Position numbers and translations under genes: made by a program | In this document: one piece after another, positions 19,358-28,588 of the stretch | Layout: the number at the start of each line of letters is the position of its first letter | Position numbering within the stretch: position 1 is the first letter of the stretch | From: SAR324 cluster bacterium REDSEA-S27_B3 | GTDB taxonomy: Bacteria; SAR324; NAC60-12 | Direction of reading: 5' to 3' | DNA length: 56,397 bases | Assembly (NCBI GenBank): GCA_001627865.1 | Contig: LUQO01000037.1 | Location: 1-56,397 of the forward strand | Notes under the pieces: generated by a model | What the model saw: only the letters and a program-made list of their open reading frames with translations | Told to the model about the DNA's origin: nothing | Database searches by the model: none

Positions 19358-19360
19358 TCG

Positions 19361-21079
19361 ATGAAGAAGTTAATATTTCTTGGATTGCTGTTATTTTTGA
19401 CTAATCCACTGATGGGTGAAGTCACTTCATGGGTTAACAAAAATCCTGTTAAGGTAGGAGATTTGTTTCAGCTGCATGTTGAAGCAAAAAATGTTGATGA
19501 TCCGCAAGAACCTGATTTAAGCCGAATCAAGGGATTGCAAATACTTAATCGCAGTGTGCAAAATAAAACTTCAATAGTTGGTACCTCTTTCACCAGCACA
19601 GTGAGCTGGTCCTATGTTTTGATTGCTCCTGACGCGGGGGAATATCTAATTCCTCCTTTAAAGATTGGAAATGAAAAAACTGCTCCTATTTTATTGAAAG
19701 CAGTTGAATCAACCTCGAAATCGAAACAGGATGTGGTTCAGTTGGAAGTTATTGCGGAGCCAAAAAAAGTATATCCTCAGCAACAGGTTCTTGTTCGAAT
19801 ACGGATTATCAGAAGCGGAATTGAACTAGAAAATGAAACAATTACACCATTAGAACCAGCAGGAGCACATGTTGAAAAAGTGCATCAGACGACGCATCAG
19901 ACGTTCAAAAACGGTAAAAAACAAATAATTACTGAGATAACCTATGCTGTATTTGCTGAAAAAAGCGGGACACTCATTATTCCTCAGCTTCGTTATCATG
20001 GTGACAAGAGACAAGGCGGTACAACACAAAGGAATTTTGGAAATTTCGGTAATTTCGGTAATTTCGGAAATTTATTTCAAACCAGAGGGCAGAGAATTTT
20101 CAGCACGAGCGAACCGCAAACTATAGAGGTTCAGTCATTGCCAAAACAAAACACCGGTTGGTGGCTGCCTGCTAAAGAAGTGAAAGTCAATCAACAGTGG
20201 CAGCCTGACCCTCCTGTTTTTAAAGTTGGTGAACCTGTGACAAGAACAGTTACAATAATTGCAGATGGTGTGTCAGGAAATCAAATTCCGGAATTGTCAT
20301 TTCAATTTCCGGATACATTGAAAGGTTATGCAGATCAGCCTCAGATTGAAACGCAACAAACACCAAAAGGACTTAAAGGAATTCGCAAGGAAAAGTGGGC
20401 ACTCATACCAAGCCAACCTGGGGAAATTACTCTTCCGAAAATATCAGTCAGCTGGTGGGATGTAACAAAAAATCAATTCCGGACAGCAATCATTCCTTCA
20501 AAGGTAATTCAGGTTCATCCTGTTTCAAAAAGCTCCAGGGAAAACATCTCACAAAAAGCAGCTGATACACAAAAAAATAAAAGTACGGCAGTAGTTGCAC
20601 AAAATACTGCAGATGCAAATAATTCAGCTAATCTATGGAAAGTTCTTACCATCGGATTTGCAATGCTTTGGGCAGGGACAATAATGATCTGGATTGTCAG
20701 CAAAAACAGGAAAACAAATAAAGAAGTTAGTATTGAAAACAATTTTAAACAAAAACAGCAAGTTGAGATTAAGTCTGCAGCAAAAAATGTGGAACAGGCA
20801 TTATGCAGAGGCGAGCCTGTAGCAGTACAATCTGCCTTATTAAAATGGGGAAATTCTGTATGGACTGATGATCCTCCGGATGGTTTGGAAGAAATTGGAG
20901 ATCGAATACCTGAATTAAAAAATGGTATCAAAACTCTTAACTCTGCCCTCTATGGAAATCATCAAAACGGGAAATCATTGAATGTTTTAAAAGAAGAATT
21001 TATTGCTATTTCTTCAACTGCCATGAAGATTAATAAAAGTGAAAAAGAGTCAAATTTGCCGCCACTTTATCCGGAGTAA
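19361..21079 (+). CDS. batD: BatD-like periplasmic protein
   Basis: This 572-residue protein has a signal peptide (about 1-19, LGLLLFLTNPLMG). An extended beta-rich periplasmic region with several immunoglobulin-like segments follows, then a membrane helix at about 430-448 and a cytoplasmic tail. This is the BatD layout (oxygen-tolerance family). At residues 225-239 the chain reads as five Asn-Phe-Gly-type units, encoded by near-perfect 9-base tandem repeats around 20035-20080. It sits 3 bases after the BatB/C gene and 2 bases before the mechanosensitive channel gene, so it is tightly co-translated with both. Confidence 0.84.
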   Translation: MKKLIFLGLLLFLTNPLMGEVTSWVNKNPVKVGDLFQLHVEAKNVDDPQEPDLSRIKGLQILNRSVQNKTSIVGTSFTSTVSWSYVLIAPDAGEYLIPPLKIGNEKTAPILLKAVESTSKSKQDVVQLEVIAEPKKVYPQQQVLVRIRIIRSGIELENETITPLEPAGAHVEKVHQTTHQTFKNGKKQIITEITYAVFAEKSGTLIIPQLRYHGDKRQGGTTQRNFGNFGNFGNFGNLFQTRGQRIFSTSEPQTIEVQSLPKQNTGWWLPAKEVKVNQQWQPDPPVFKVGEPVTRTVTIIADGVSGNQIPELSFQFPDTLKGYADQPQIETQQTPKGLKGIRKEKWALIPSQPGEITLPKISVSWWDVTKNQFRTAIIPSKVIQVHPVSKSSRENISQKAADTQKNKSTAVVAQNTADANNSANLWKVLTIGFAMLWAGTIMIWIVSKNRKTNKEVSIENNFKQKQQVEIKSAAKNVEQALCRGEPVAVQSALLKWGNSVWTDDPPDGLEEIGDRIPELKNGIKTLNSALYGNHQNGKSLNVLKEEFIAISSTAMKINKSEKESNLPPLYPE

Positions 21080-21081
21080 AC

Positions 21082-22353
21082 ATGATTCAATATTTGAGTG
21101 ATTTATTAAAGAATTTATTAAACGAGGAAATCCTGCAAGTAGGCCTGTCCGATGCGGTTGTCGAATCGTTTGTCAGGGGAGGACTAATACTGCTGGTTCT
21201 TGCAGCTTGCTGGATAGTGCATCAAGTAGCACAAGGGCCGTTAGTTCGTACATTTGAAAGATTATCCCGTTTCACAAATCAGCAATGGGACAATGTATTG
21301 GTGGATAAACATTTTTTTCAACGTGTGTTGTATTTCATTCCACTGATACTTCTTTATATTCTTACACCGCCAATATTGGTCGGCACAACCATGCTTCCCC
21401 TGAGTCAAACACTGATCAGTATTTTGTTATTAATAGCGGGTATGCTTGTTCTTGATGCATTACTTAATTCGCTGGTGGTAATCTATGGAAATTCAGCTGT
21501 TGCAAAGGAAATTTCAATTACTCCTTTTGTGCAGGTGCTGAAGCTGGTTCTGTATTTTGTGACAGCAATTTTGATACTTTCACTGCTGCTGCAGAAAACA
21601 CCACTCTATTTGTTAAGCGGATTGGGTGCTTTGACAGCAGTTTTGATGTTTGTTTTTAAAGACATACTTATGGGTTTTGTGGCAGGAATTCAGTTAATTG
21701 CAAATAAAATGGTTGCTCCTGATGATTGGATTGAAATGCCAAAATACGGGGCTGATGGTGATGTGATTGAAATAACTCTGACTACAGTTAAAGTTAGGAA
21801 TTTTGACAATACAATTACAACAATTCCTACATACGCCCTGATAAATGAATCTTTTAAAAATTGGCGGAACATGAATTTGTCAGGTGGAAGACGTATTAAA
21901 AGATTTGTGAACATTGATCTCAGCAGCATAAAGTTTTGCAGTACAGAAATGCTTGAACGTTTCAATCGTATTCAGCTAATCAGTAAGGACATACAGGATC
22001 GTCAACAGGAAATATTGGATTATAATAAGAAACATAATGTTGACGAAAGTACTCTGGTTAATGGCAGAAGATTGACTAATATCGGAGTCTTTCGAACATA
22101 TGTTGAGGCGTATCTCCGGCAGCATCCGACGATACATCAGAAAATGACCTTCATTGTGCGTCAGCTCTCACCTGGAGAAAAAGGACTTCCGATCGAAATA
22201 TATGTATTTTGCAAAGACACAAACTGGACTGCTTATGAGTCTGTACAAGCTGATATATTTGATCATATTTTGGCTGTTGTACCAGAATTTGATTTGCAGG
22301 TTTTTCAGGAACCTTCAGGCTCTGATTTTCAAAAAATTTCATCTACGCAATAA
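21082..22353 (+). CDS. MscS-family mechanosensitive channel (YbdG/MscM-like)
   Basis: A 423-residue protein with several N-terminal membrane helices, then the MscS core helix (LSGLGALTAVLMFVFKDILM), which lines the pore in the family. The beta-domain motif WIEMPKYGADGDVIEI and the motif VRNFDNTITTIPTYAL follow. The insertion-bearing C-terminal domain with NGRRLTNIGVFRTY matches the YbdG/MscM type rather than small MscS. It would release solutes on hypo-osmotic shock. Its start lies 2 bases after the batD stop, making it the last gene of the Bat run; an AT-rich gap of about 270 bases follows. Confidence 0.88.
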   Translation: MIQYLSDLLKNLLNEEILQVGLSDAVVESFVRGGLILLVLAACWIVHQVAQGPLVRTFERLSRFTNQQWDNVLVDKHFFQRVLYFIPLILLYILTPPILVGTTMLPLSQTLISILLLIAGMLVLDALLNSLVVIYGNSAVAKEISITPFVQVLKLVLYFVTAILILSLLLQKTPLYLLSGLGALTAVLMFVFKDILMGFVAGIQLIANKMVAPDDWIEMPKYGADGDVIEITLTTVKVRNFDNTITTIPTYALINESFKNWRNMNLSGGRRIKRFVNIDLSSIKFCSTEMLERFNRIQLISKDIQDRQQEILDYNKKHNVDESTLVNGRRLTNIGVFRTYVEAYLRQHPTIHQKMTFIVRQLSPGEKGLPIEIYVFCKDTNWTAYESVQADIFDHILAVVPEFDLQVFQEPSGSDFQKISSTQ

Positions 22354-22540
22354 ATCTGAAAATTGTTTGCTAAATGAAAATCGGAATAGATTATATTATA
22401 TAATATTATTATGTTAAATTAAAAAACATTCAATATTGAACTTTATTGTAACGATTGAAATTCCCATAATATCTATCAACCACTGTAGTATCTGCATAAA
22501 ATATGAATTATATTGATAATGAAAAATCTCTTAAGTAGAT

Positions 22541-22567
22541 TAGTATATAAATTGCGTTTATATACTA
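22541..22567. promoter_or_regulatory. Perfect inverted repeat upstream of the response-regulator gene
   Basis: TAGTATATAAA (22541-22551) and TTTATATACTA (22557-22567) are exact reverse complements, with TTGCG between them. The centre lies about 70 bases before the GTG start of the response regulator. The symmetry and position suggest an operator or a promoter-overlapping site, but AT-rich sequence makes chance palindromes more likely. No other sites of the same type were seen nearby. Confidence 0.35.
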
Positions 22568-22622
22568 TATCATTATTATGTATATATAATAAATAAATAA
22601 TAATATTAAAACTTTTAATACA

Positions 22623-23021
22623 GTGACAAAATTTGATAAACACACATGTTTGATCGTAGATGATTACAGTACTGCACGTCGTTTAATAAAAAATGCGCTC
22701 CAACAAATGGGTTTTTCATGTCTTGAAGCAGAAAACGGTGAACAGGCATTGACTCTCATTCAGCAAACTGCTTTAAATCTGGTTATTGCTGACGTAAAGA
22801 TGCCTAAAATAAATGGATTGGCACTATTGAAAGAAATACGTTCTGACGACAATATGAAGGATCTTCCGGTTGTGTTGACAATGATGGAGCCATTTGAAGA
22901 CTTGATTACAGAAGCAGAAAAGTTGGGAATGAATGACTATCTTATAAAACCTTTTGATGTTTTTACTCTGTCAAAAGTACTGGATAAAGTAATCAAAACT
23001 ACAGGAGGAGAGTCTTTATAG
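22623..23021 (+). CDS. Single-domain response regulator (CheY-like receiver)
   Basis: A 132-residue receiver domain without an output domain. The acidic pair Asp13-Asp14, the phospho-acceptor Asp57 (VIADVKMP), Thr86 and Lys109 (YLIKPFD) are all in place, so it should be phosphorylatable. No histidine kinase or chemotaxis gene is within reach in this window. The start is GTG at 22623, chosen because it gives the usual N terminus; there is no clear Shine-Dalgarno sequence. The next gene, a tiny Cys4 protein, begins 7 bases later and is probably co-translated. Confidence 0.9.
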   Translation: MTKFDKHTCLIVDDYSTARRLIKNALQQMGFSCLEAENGEQALTLIQQTALNLVIADVKMPKINGLALLKEIRSDDNMKDLPVVLTMMEPFEDLITEAEKLGMNDYLIKPFDVFTLSKVLDKVIKTTGGESL

Positions 23022-23027
23022 GTCCGA

Positions 23028-23210
23028 ATGGAGCAAATTCCTAAAGTTCGCTGTATAAAATGCAAATTCTACCAGGTGTCGTGGGACGCTGACAGACCTT
23101 ATGGATGTGCTAAATTGGGGTTTAAGTCGAGGATTGAGCCGTCTATCTATGTGATAAAAATTTCAGGTAATATATGTCAAAGTTTTAAAGCAAAAATACC
23201 ACGTAAATGA
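23028..23210 (+). CDS. Small conserved four-cysteine protein
   Basis: This 60-residue protein has CIKC (Cys9, Cys12), then Cys27 in PYGCAKLGFKS and Cys50 in SGNICQSF, an arrangement suggesting a single zinc or Fe-S site. The pattern C-x-x-C-x(14)-C with an adjacent G-F-K-S motif and a C-terminal SG-x-x-C recurs in a small conserved family in proteobacteria, whose function I do not know. The ATG at 23028 follows the response regulator stop by 6 bases. It ends 7 bases before the convergent PII gene. Confidence 0.75.
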   Translation: MEQIPKVRCIKCKFYQVSWDADRPYGCAKLGFKSRIEPSIYVIKISGNICQSFKAKIPRK

Positions 23211-23217
23211 TTTTTGA

Positions 23218-23556
<339 letters not shown>

Positions 23557-23575
23557 TTAAGGTCTCTTTTGATTT

Positions 23576-24505
23576 ATGGATAAGTCAGAACTTACAAAGA
23601 TTATGGGACTTTATCAGTCTCATTTGCAAGTAAAAAAATTATTGTCTCCAGCAACTATCTCTCTTTATCTCAATTCAATTAAAATGTTTGTAAATTTTTG
23701 TGAGAAATTCCATTTAAAATTAGCAATACCTGAGGAATGGAAGATTGAAAACCTGGGCGTCAGAGAACTTGAAGCATTCCTGCAGCATCATATTGATGTA
23801 CTCAAATGGAAAAGAAGCACAATGGTTACATGTGTCAGTGGAATAAAGGGATTTTATCAATATTTAGCTGAAACTGAAAATATCAAGAACCCTATTCAGC
23901 ATTTTAAACTTCCAAGAAATATCAGCGAAATTGGACAACAGAAAATTGACATTAATATAATAAATCAACTATTTCAGTATTCTGCAGAATACTCACTACA
24001 AGGATTACAACAAAGACTCCTGCTGGAGTTCATATATGGTTTAGGGATGTCGCTTGCAAAATTAGTTAAGATCAACTCAGCTGTTCCGGAACTGGATGAA
24101 GGTCAGGTGCGTTTATATTTTATGAACTCAAAGTATCGAGATATTCCGTTCAGTCCATTATCAATCAACATACTCAAATCATATTTGAAAATGATTGATA
24201 ATATCGATGGACATCAAGCATTTTGGGTGAACCAAAAAGGAAAACATTTGACTGCCGCACAATTACAAAATCTGCTAAAAAAATATTTTGTGAAACATAA
24301 TTTGTCACCGATAAGCGCCAATGAATTACGAGATTTATCTGTGCAGCATTTTTCAGGAGAAGGTGCTGATGTTCGTTCATTACAAACACTCAGACAGCTA
24401 AAGCAACTGCGAAGATTACAGTCTTTGAAAGGATCAAACTTTGGGCATCTACAAAAGAAGTTCAGGAATAAACATTTAAGAAATTCAACACTTAAGAGTG
24501 AATAA
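23576..24505 (+). CDS. XerC/D-like tyrosine recombinase homologue lacking catalytic residues
   Basis: The 309-residue protein follows the architecture of Xer/phage-integrase proteins: a SAM-like N-terminal domain (about 5-105, with YLNSIKMFVNFC) and a catalytic-type domain from about 120. Aligning family landmarks by eye, the box I arginine position is Ser159 (YGLGMSLAKLVKI), Lys186 and box II Arg252 survive, the box II first histidine is Asn249, the later histidine is about Gln274, and no nucleophile tyrosine sits in the expected place near 283. The C terminus is Gln/Arg/Lys-rich. It is thus probably a DNA-binding protein that no longer recombines. It is not a recent pseudogene, since the reading frame is intact. 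Confidence 0.7.
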   Translation: MDKSELTKIMGLYQSHLQVKKLLSPATISLYLNSIKMFVNFCEKFHLKLAIPEEWKIENLGVRELEAFLQHHIDVLKWKRSTMVTCVSGIKGFYQYLAETENIKNPIQHFKLPRNISEIGQQKIDINIINQLFQYSAEYSLQGLQQRLLLEFIYGLGMSLAKLVKINSAVPELDEGQVRLYFMNSKYRDIPFSPLSINILKSYLKMIDNIDGHQAFWVNQKGKHLTAAQLQNLLKKYFVKHNLSPISANELRDLSVQHFSGEGADVRSLQTLRQLKQLRRLQSLKGSNFGHLQKKFRNKHLRNSTLKSE

Positions 24506-24533
24506 CTAATATCCAGGAATTCAATTAAATACC

Positions 24534-25190
24534 TCAGTGAGAAAACAAGCTGCTTTCCCATCCTCCATCCTTATCTCCATACCCATGAATCAATAATTCT
24601 ACCAGGCCGGGAAGAATAGATTGCGCCTTTTGATTCAATTCCTTGATGGTTGTACCTGATTTTAATAGAGGACGGTTTTCCATCATCTCCAACAATTTGC
24701 GGTAAATATTTATTAAATACAAAACATCATTGGCAGCATATTCCAGCTGTTTTTTTGTGAGATTTTTACTGTCCCAATTGGTTTGTTGTTGTTCTTTATT
24801 GAGTTGATGTCCCAGCAGTTCCAAAGCCAGGTCTTTTAGTCCATGATCCTGAGTATAGGTACGGATGAGTTTACTCATAACTTTCGTGCATCGAAAGGGT
24901 TCCACTTCTATATTAAGAGAAGTTTTGATGAAAGCCACATCGCTAATGGCAAAATGAAATACTTTTGTTACATCATGATTTGATAACAGACGATTTAAGT
25001 TAGGCGTTGTCTGTTTTTTTTCTGGTTTCACTAGACAAACATTCTTTTTATCATCACAAATTTGAACCAAACACACTTCATCTCGAAATAATCGAAGTCC
25101 GTGCAATTCTGTATCAACAGCAATTTCCGATTCTTGCAAATAAGATTCAAGTAAATTATCAGGAATATCTGATGTTAAGGCATAGGACAT
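24534..25190 (-). CDS. Short RNase D-like 3'-5' exonuclease
   Basis: The DEDD-y exonuclease core is complete: Asp26 and Glu28 (VDTELHG), Asp84 (FHFAISDVAF), and Tyr151 with Asp155 (LEYAANDV). At 218 residues it holds only the catalytic domain and lacks the HRDC domains of E. coli RNase D, as is usual for the short bacterial forms. It would trim 3' ends of tRNA or other small RNA. It ends 28 bases from the convergent recombinase-like gene, and about 1.4 kb of gene-poor DNA lies upstream. Confidence 0.88.
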   Translation of the reverse strand: MSYALTSDIPDNLLESYLQESEIAVDTELHGLRLFRDEVCLVQICDDKKNVCLVKPEKKQTTPNLNRLLSNHDVTKVFHFAISDVAFIKTSLNIEVEPFRCTKVMSKLIRTYTQDHGLKDLALELLGHQLNKEQQQTNWDSKNLTKKQLEYAANDVLYLINIYRKLLEMMENRPLLKSGTTIKELNQKAQSILPGLVELLIHGYGDKDGGWESSLFSH

Positions 25191-26630
25191 TGTGATTCCG
25201 AATTTCTTTCCTTATTTATTGAAAGGTGGTTGAAAATTAATCATTGATCTAATTTGATTAAATTTATATGTTCGATTTGTGTCATTATCAAACATATAAA
25301 TTTATCATTTGCAGACTTAATATCTTTCCCATATTCTTCATTATAACAGCAAAAAAACATAATTTTTATAAAATTCCAAATTTTGGATGCTCAGATCTTG
25401 CTGTATTAACCAAAATAGCATTTCTCACCCCTGTAACTTGTGTATATAATAGATTTATGACTGTAGTCGAATTATGCACTTTTTTTCAGATGATGCTATG
25501 CCCATGCCGGAAATGCCACTAAACCAGGGCACAATCATTGTTATACCCAATCCTATTAGAGAGAGTCTTTGACTTTGTAAATGCATTTAGGAAAAAGCTT
25601 CTCTTACAGAAGGATCATTCCAGCTTTTTAAATTAAATACCATGTTTTCCATTTCCGGCATTACTATTACTGCTAACCATAGCCAGATAATATTTCCAGT
25701 TAACAGTATGATTTAACAAAGATAAATTGTATTTGGATGGTGTATCCACAAATACTTTATCTGTAATTGCTCCAGTATACTGATTAGCAAAAATAGCACA
25801 GCAATTATTGGAAAATAGTGTGAGAAGAAAAGGGTGAAAAGGGGTGCTGGAATATAAGTGTGTGTATTGTGTTATTTCCGGAGAAGTAATTATTGGAAGT
25901 GTTCTGAAGGCCAATGGTGCTAAAATAATACCGGAAACAAACATTCCACCTGTGATTATACTCCAATTTGTTCAGTAAATGTAGTGGTATTTTTTTTGAA
26001 TTCTGGCATTATTTTTGTTTTATAGAATATATTAACATAATAATAATTTTATAATATATTTTAATTCTGATCATGAACAATATTATAAATTACATAATCT
26101 AAAACCTTATAATTTTGCAAATTACCTTTAAGCATTTTATACATTTGTAAATCAATTCAACTGCTCGTTAACATGCAAGTCTTAATTGCCAAATAATCCA
26201 ATGTATTGATATTAAAATTTAAGTACCATCACACGCGTTGTCGGTAAAATGTTCGTAAATATAACCAAATGTCCTTGATTTCTGTATGTGTCATTTAACC
26301 AATTCTCACCATATCATGAATGGATCTCTATGAGAACCGTCATGATTTATTCCTGCACGAATGACTGACATATAATCATTTCCTATACACTCACCTTGAC
26401 CGGATTATATTCCCAAAAATATATTGTTTACATTTGTAAATGCTGGTAAATAGCCAAATTTATAACATCTATAAAGAGATTACCACTACAGTCGACATAC
26501 CCAATTGCCAACTATTTTTAATTTTTTTGTACATATCAATAAATCATTCTCTGATCATATCCGGTACTGATTATTCTTGTGTATTCTGATAGACCTTAAT
26601 GTATTTAATATAAGGAAATAAGTTAAAGGT
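25191..26630. other. Gene-poor, AT-rich stretch between rnd-like gene and tRNA-Leu
   Basis: About 1.4 kb holds no coding region I can support. Two longer open frames (84 codons at 25268 plus, 103 codons at 25633-25944 minus) have no recognisable domain and unusual composition, rich in Phe, Asn, Ile and Tyr. The DNA is visibly richer in A and T than its surroundings, especially at 26000-26200 and 26380-26580. A short motif TACATTTGTAAAT recurs near 26143 and 26424. It could be decayed accessory DNA beside a tRNA, or simply a long spacer. Confidence 0.6.
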
Positions 26631-26716
26631 TGGTGCCGAGAGCGGGACTCGAACCCGCACGGGCATAGCCCACTGCCCCCTCAAGACAGCGTGTCTACCT
26701 GTTCCACCACCTCGGC
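26631..26716 (-). tRNA. tRNA-Leu (anticodon GAG)
   Basis: Read on the minus strand, the 86 bases fold as a class II tRNA. The acceptor GCCGAGG pairs with TCTCGGC and is followed by discriminator A and an encoded CCA. The D-arm contains GGAACAGGTAGAC. The anticodon stem is CTGTC/GGCAG with loop TTGAGGG, giving anticodon GAG. A long variable arm is present (TGGGCTATGCCC region), followed by the T-arm GCGGGTTCGAGTCCCGC. This reads CUC/CUU leucine codons. It stands alone in an AT-rich region, a setting often used as an integration target, but no duplicated 3' end was found. Confidence 0.96.
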
Positions 26717-26914
26717 ATGATATGAGGTAGATTATTTTAAGCTTTGTTATTGTTTTGGTTCAAGTTATTTGTTTTAAATTAACTCAGTTTAAGATTTATT
26801 ATTTGTTATTTTATATTGTTATATATTATATTAACATAATATACTTATATTATATAATATCAATTTATATAAAATCAACATATTTAGATGATCCAACCGG
26901 ATTTATTTAATCAT

Positions 26915-27901
26915 TTACCTTGTTTTAGTATATTCATAAAGCACGTTTCCATCGCTGTCATGCATACTAAAATATAGTTTATGACTGCTGATTTCAATCC
27001 AGACAAAACCTGTATCATTATATGTAAATTTACTTAAAGCCTCTGATTTATTTAACCTTTCTCTTTCACTGGCAGATCGATAGTGCTTAGCCCCGGCACC
27101 ACTGACAACATACTCTGTAGGTATGTTACCATGCTGTAAATGTGCTAAATGATGATTATGTCCTGATAAATACAAATCTACTCGTCCTTCCAAAAACCAG
27201 TCCCAATATAGTCTTGTAAAGAAATCCGTGTCTCCATGTGTTCCATTTGAAAATACAGAGTGGTGTCCAAATGCAATTGTCCAAGGACGAGCTGCTTCGT
27301 CCTTTACGTATTCAGAGTCATCAATGTCCAGGTAATTTCTTAATCTTTCTGAAGAAAATGGACAACTTGTATTAATACCAAAAAATCGTGCCGTTTCTGT
27401 TTTAAAAGAATATTCATAATTAGGCATGCGCCACTTGTCACTGTCAATGCTGTGCATTACTTGTGAAAGCGCATCCCACCTTATATCGTGATTCCCTAAT
27501 ACCGCAAAAAATGGTTTGTTTATCTCATTGTAAACATTAACAAATTTCGACTCAAACTGAGTATCCATGTATGATTTCAGACCATCATCATAAAAATTGT
27601 CACCAAGCATTAATACCATGTCACAACCCGAACTTTTGCACACTTGAGCCATTCCATTTGCAACTTTGTGTTGTTCTTCATCACCTGTGCCGGTATCGCC
27701 TAAAGCAATAAAACGAATTGTATCTGAGTTAAGAAGTTTAATGTTTATTGGGACAACATTTTCAGGCAGCTGAAAACAACCGACTTTGCTGCCCAATTCA
27801 TGAAGCTTATATCCTCCTGTAATTCCGCCTCCCAGCAGCAAAATCATTAATATCAACTTGAACCAAAACCTTAACCGCCTTTTACTAATAATTTGTTCCA
27901 T
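26915..27901 (-). CDS. Membrane-anchored purple-acid-phosphatase-like metallophosphoesterase
   Basis: A 328-residue protein with one N-terminal membrane segment (about 13-30) that anchors it or serves as an uncleaved signal, so the enzyme domain is periplasmic. The dinuclear metal site of the tartrate-resistant acid phosphatase type is complete: GDTGTG (Asp69), GDNFYDDG (Asp101, Tyr104), GNHD (Asn137, His138), GHHSVFSNG and GHNHHL. It would release phosphate from organic esters. It follows chaC by 3 bases, as the third gene of the ppnN-chaC run. The physiological substrate is unknown. Confidence 0.87.
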   Translation of the reverse strand: MEQIISKRRLRFWFKLILMILLLGGGITGGYKLHELGSKVGCFQLPENVVPINIKLLNSDTIRFIALGDTGTGDEEQHKVANGMAQVCKSSGCDMVLMLGDNFYDDGLKSYMDTQFESKFVNVYNEINKPFFAVLGNHDIRWDALSQVMHSIDSDKWRMPNYEYSFKTETARFFGINTSCPFSSERLRNYLDIDDSEYVKDEAARPWTIAFGHHSVFSNGTHGDTDFFTRLYWDWFLEGRVDLYLSGHNHHLAHLQHGNIPTEYVVSGAGAKHYRSASERERLNKSEALSKFTYNDTGFVWIEISSHKLYFSMHDSDGNVLYEYTKTR

Positions 27902-27904
27902 TAA

Positions 27905-28588
27905 TTATTTTCTATTAACACTAATCTGGGGATATTCTATCAATGTCAGTAATTGCTCTAATGTTGGATCACGTAAACCAAGTTGGTGCAAACTTTTTAC
28001 AGTATTCTGCACATAATCGTGGCATGTTCCACATGTTCCCTCTGCCTTCACTACCCTTTCAGCAATTTCTTCAAGTTCAAGGTCTGGAAGGTAATGCTCA
28101 TGTTCCTGGTTTATCACAAATGTAATGGCCGAAACTGTTTCCCAGTCACTTTTCACACTGACCCATGTAGGAATATATGTTTCAGCAAACATTTCTCTTT
28201 CCCAAATAATCTGTAATTCTGAGTGTATATTTTCCGTAGCAATTCGGTAAGCCATGCCCTGACAACTTCCTCCTTTATCCAGTCCAAATACTAATCCGTG
28301 ATAGTCCGGTGTTCCTCTATAAACTATTGATTTTAAACATAAACGTCTATGATATCCCGAGACAATTCCTGTACGTTTATCTGCAAGTTTAAAGTCAGGA
28401 TTCCACATCAATGAACCATAACCAAAAACCCATACTCCTTCTTTCAGGTTTTGACCTTTTAACATCTGCTGAACAGATGCTGACAGATCGTCTGAATTCA
28501 TTGTTCTAATCAAATCTACTTCTTTTCCGGAACCCCATTGAAAGGATTCGTCCAAATCCACTTCGTTTTGTATTTTTTTGCCCATCAA
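27905..28588 (-). CDS. chaC: ChaC-type gamma-glutamylcyclotransferase (glutathione-degrading)
   Basis: ChaC enzymes split glutathione into 5-oxoproline and Cys-Gly in the cytoplasm. The 227-residue protein has the substrate-loop signature FGYGSLMWNP near residue 55 and the catalytic glutamate region WEREM near 133. The ending, with THHDYVQN-like helix (GTCHDYVQNTVKSLHQLGLRD), is also typical. Its start overlaps the ppnN stop by 4 bases, and the acid phosphatase gene follows 3 bases later, so the three are translationally coupled. Glutathione and nucleotide turnover are therefore linked in one transcript. Confidence 0.9.
   Translation of the reverse strand: MMGKKIQNEVDLDESFQWGSGKEVDLIRTMNSDDLSASVQQMLKGQNLKEGVWVFGYGSLMWNPDFKLADKRTGIVSGYHRRLCLKSIVYRGTPDYHGLVFGLDKGGSCQGMAYRIATENIHSELQIIWEREMFAETYIPTWVSVKSDWETVSAITFVINQEHEHYLPDLELEEIAERVVKAEGTCGTCHDYVQNTVKSLHQLGLRDPTLEQLLTLIEYPQISVNRK

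Noticed and set aside
25268..25522. 84-codon open frame on the plus strand
   Set aside because: Rich in Phe, Cys, Ile and Asn from AT-rich DNA, without a ribosome site or recognisable domain.
25633..25944. 103-codon open frame on the minus strand in the gene-poor region
   Set aside because: Composition is unlike a typical protein, no family is visible, and the GGTGG motif sits too close to the ATG to be a normal ribosome site.
25980..26490. 10-base inverted repeat TGTAGTGGTA / TACCACTACA about 500 bases apart, as possible ends of a small mobile element
   Set aside because: In 1.4 kb of AT-rich DNA a 10-base match is expected by chance, and no target duplication was seen.
26631..26716. Attachment site at the tRNA-Leu 3' end
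   Set aside because: No second copy of the tRNA 3' sequence and no functional integrase were found in the window; the nearby recombinase homologue lacks catalytic residues.
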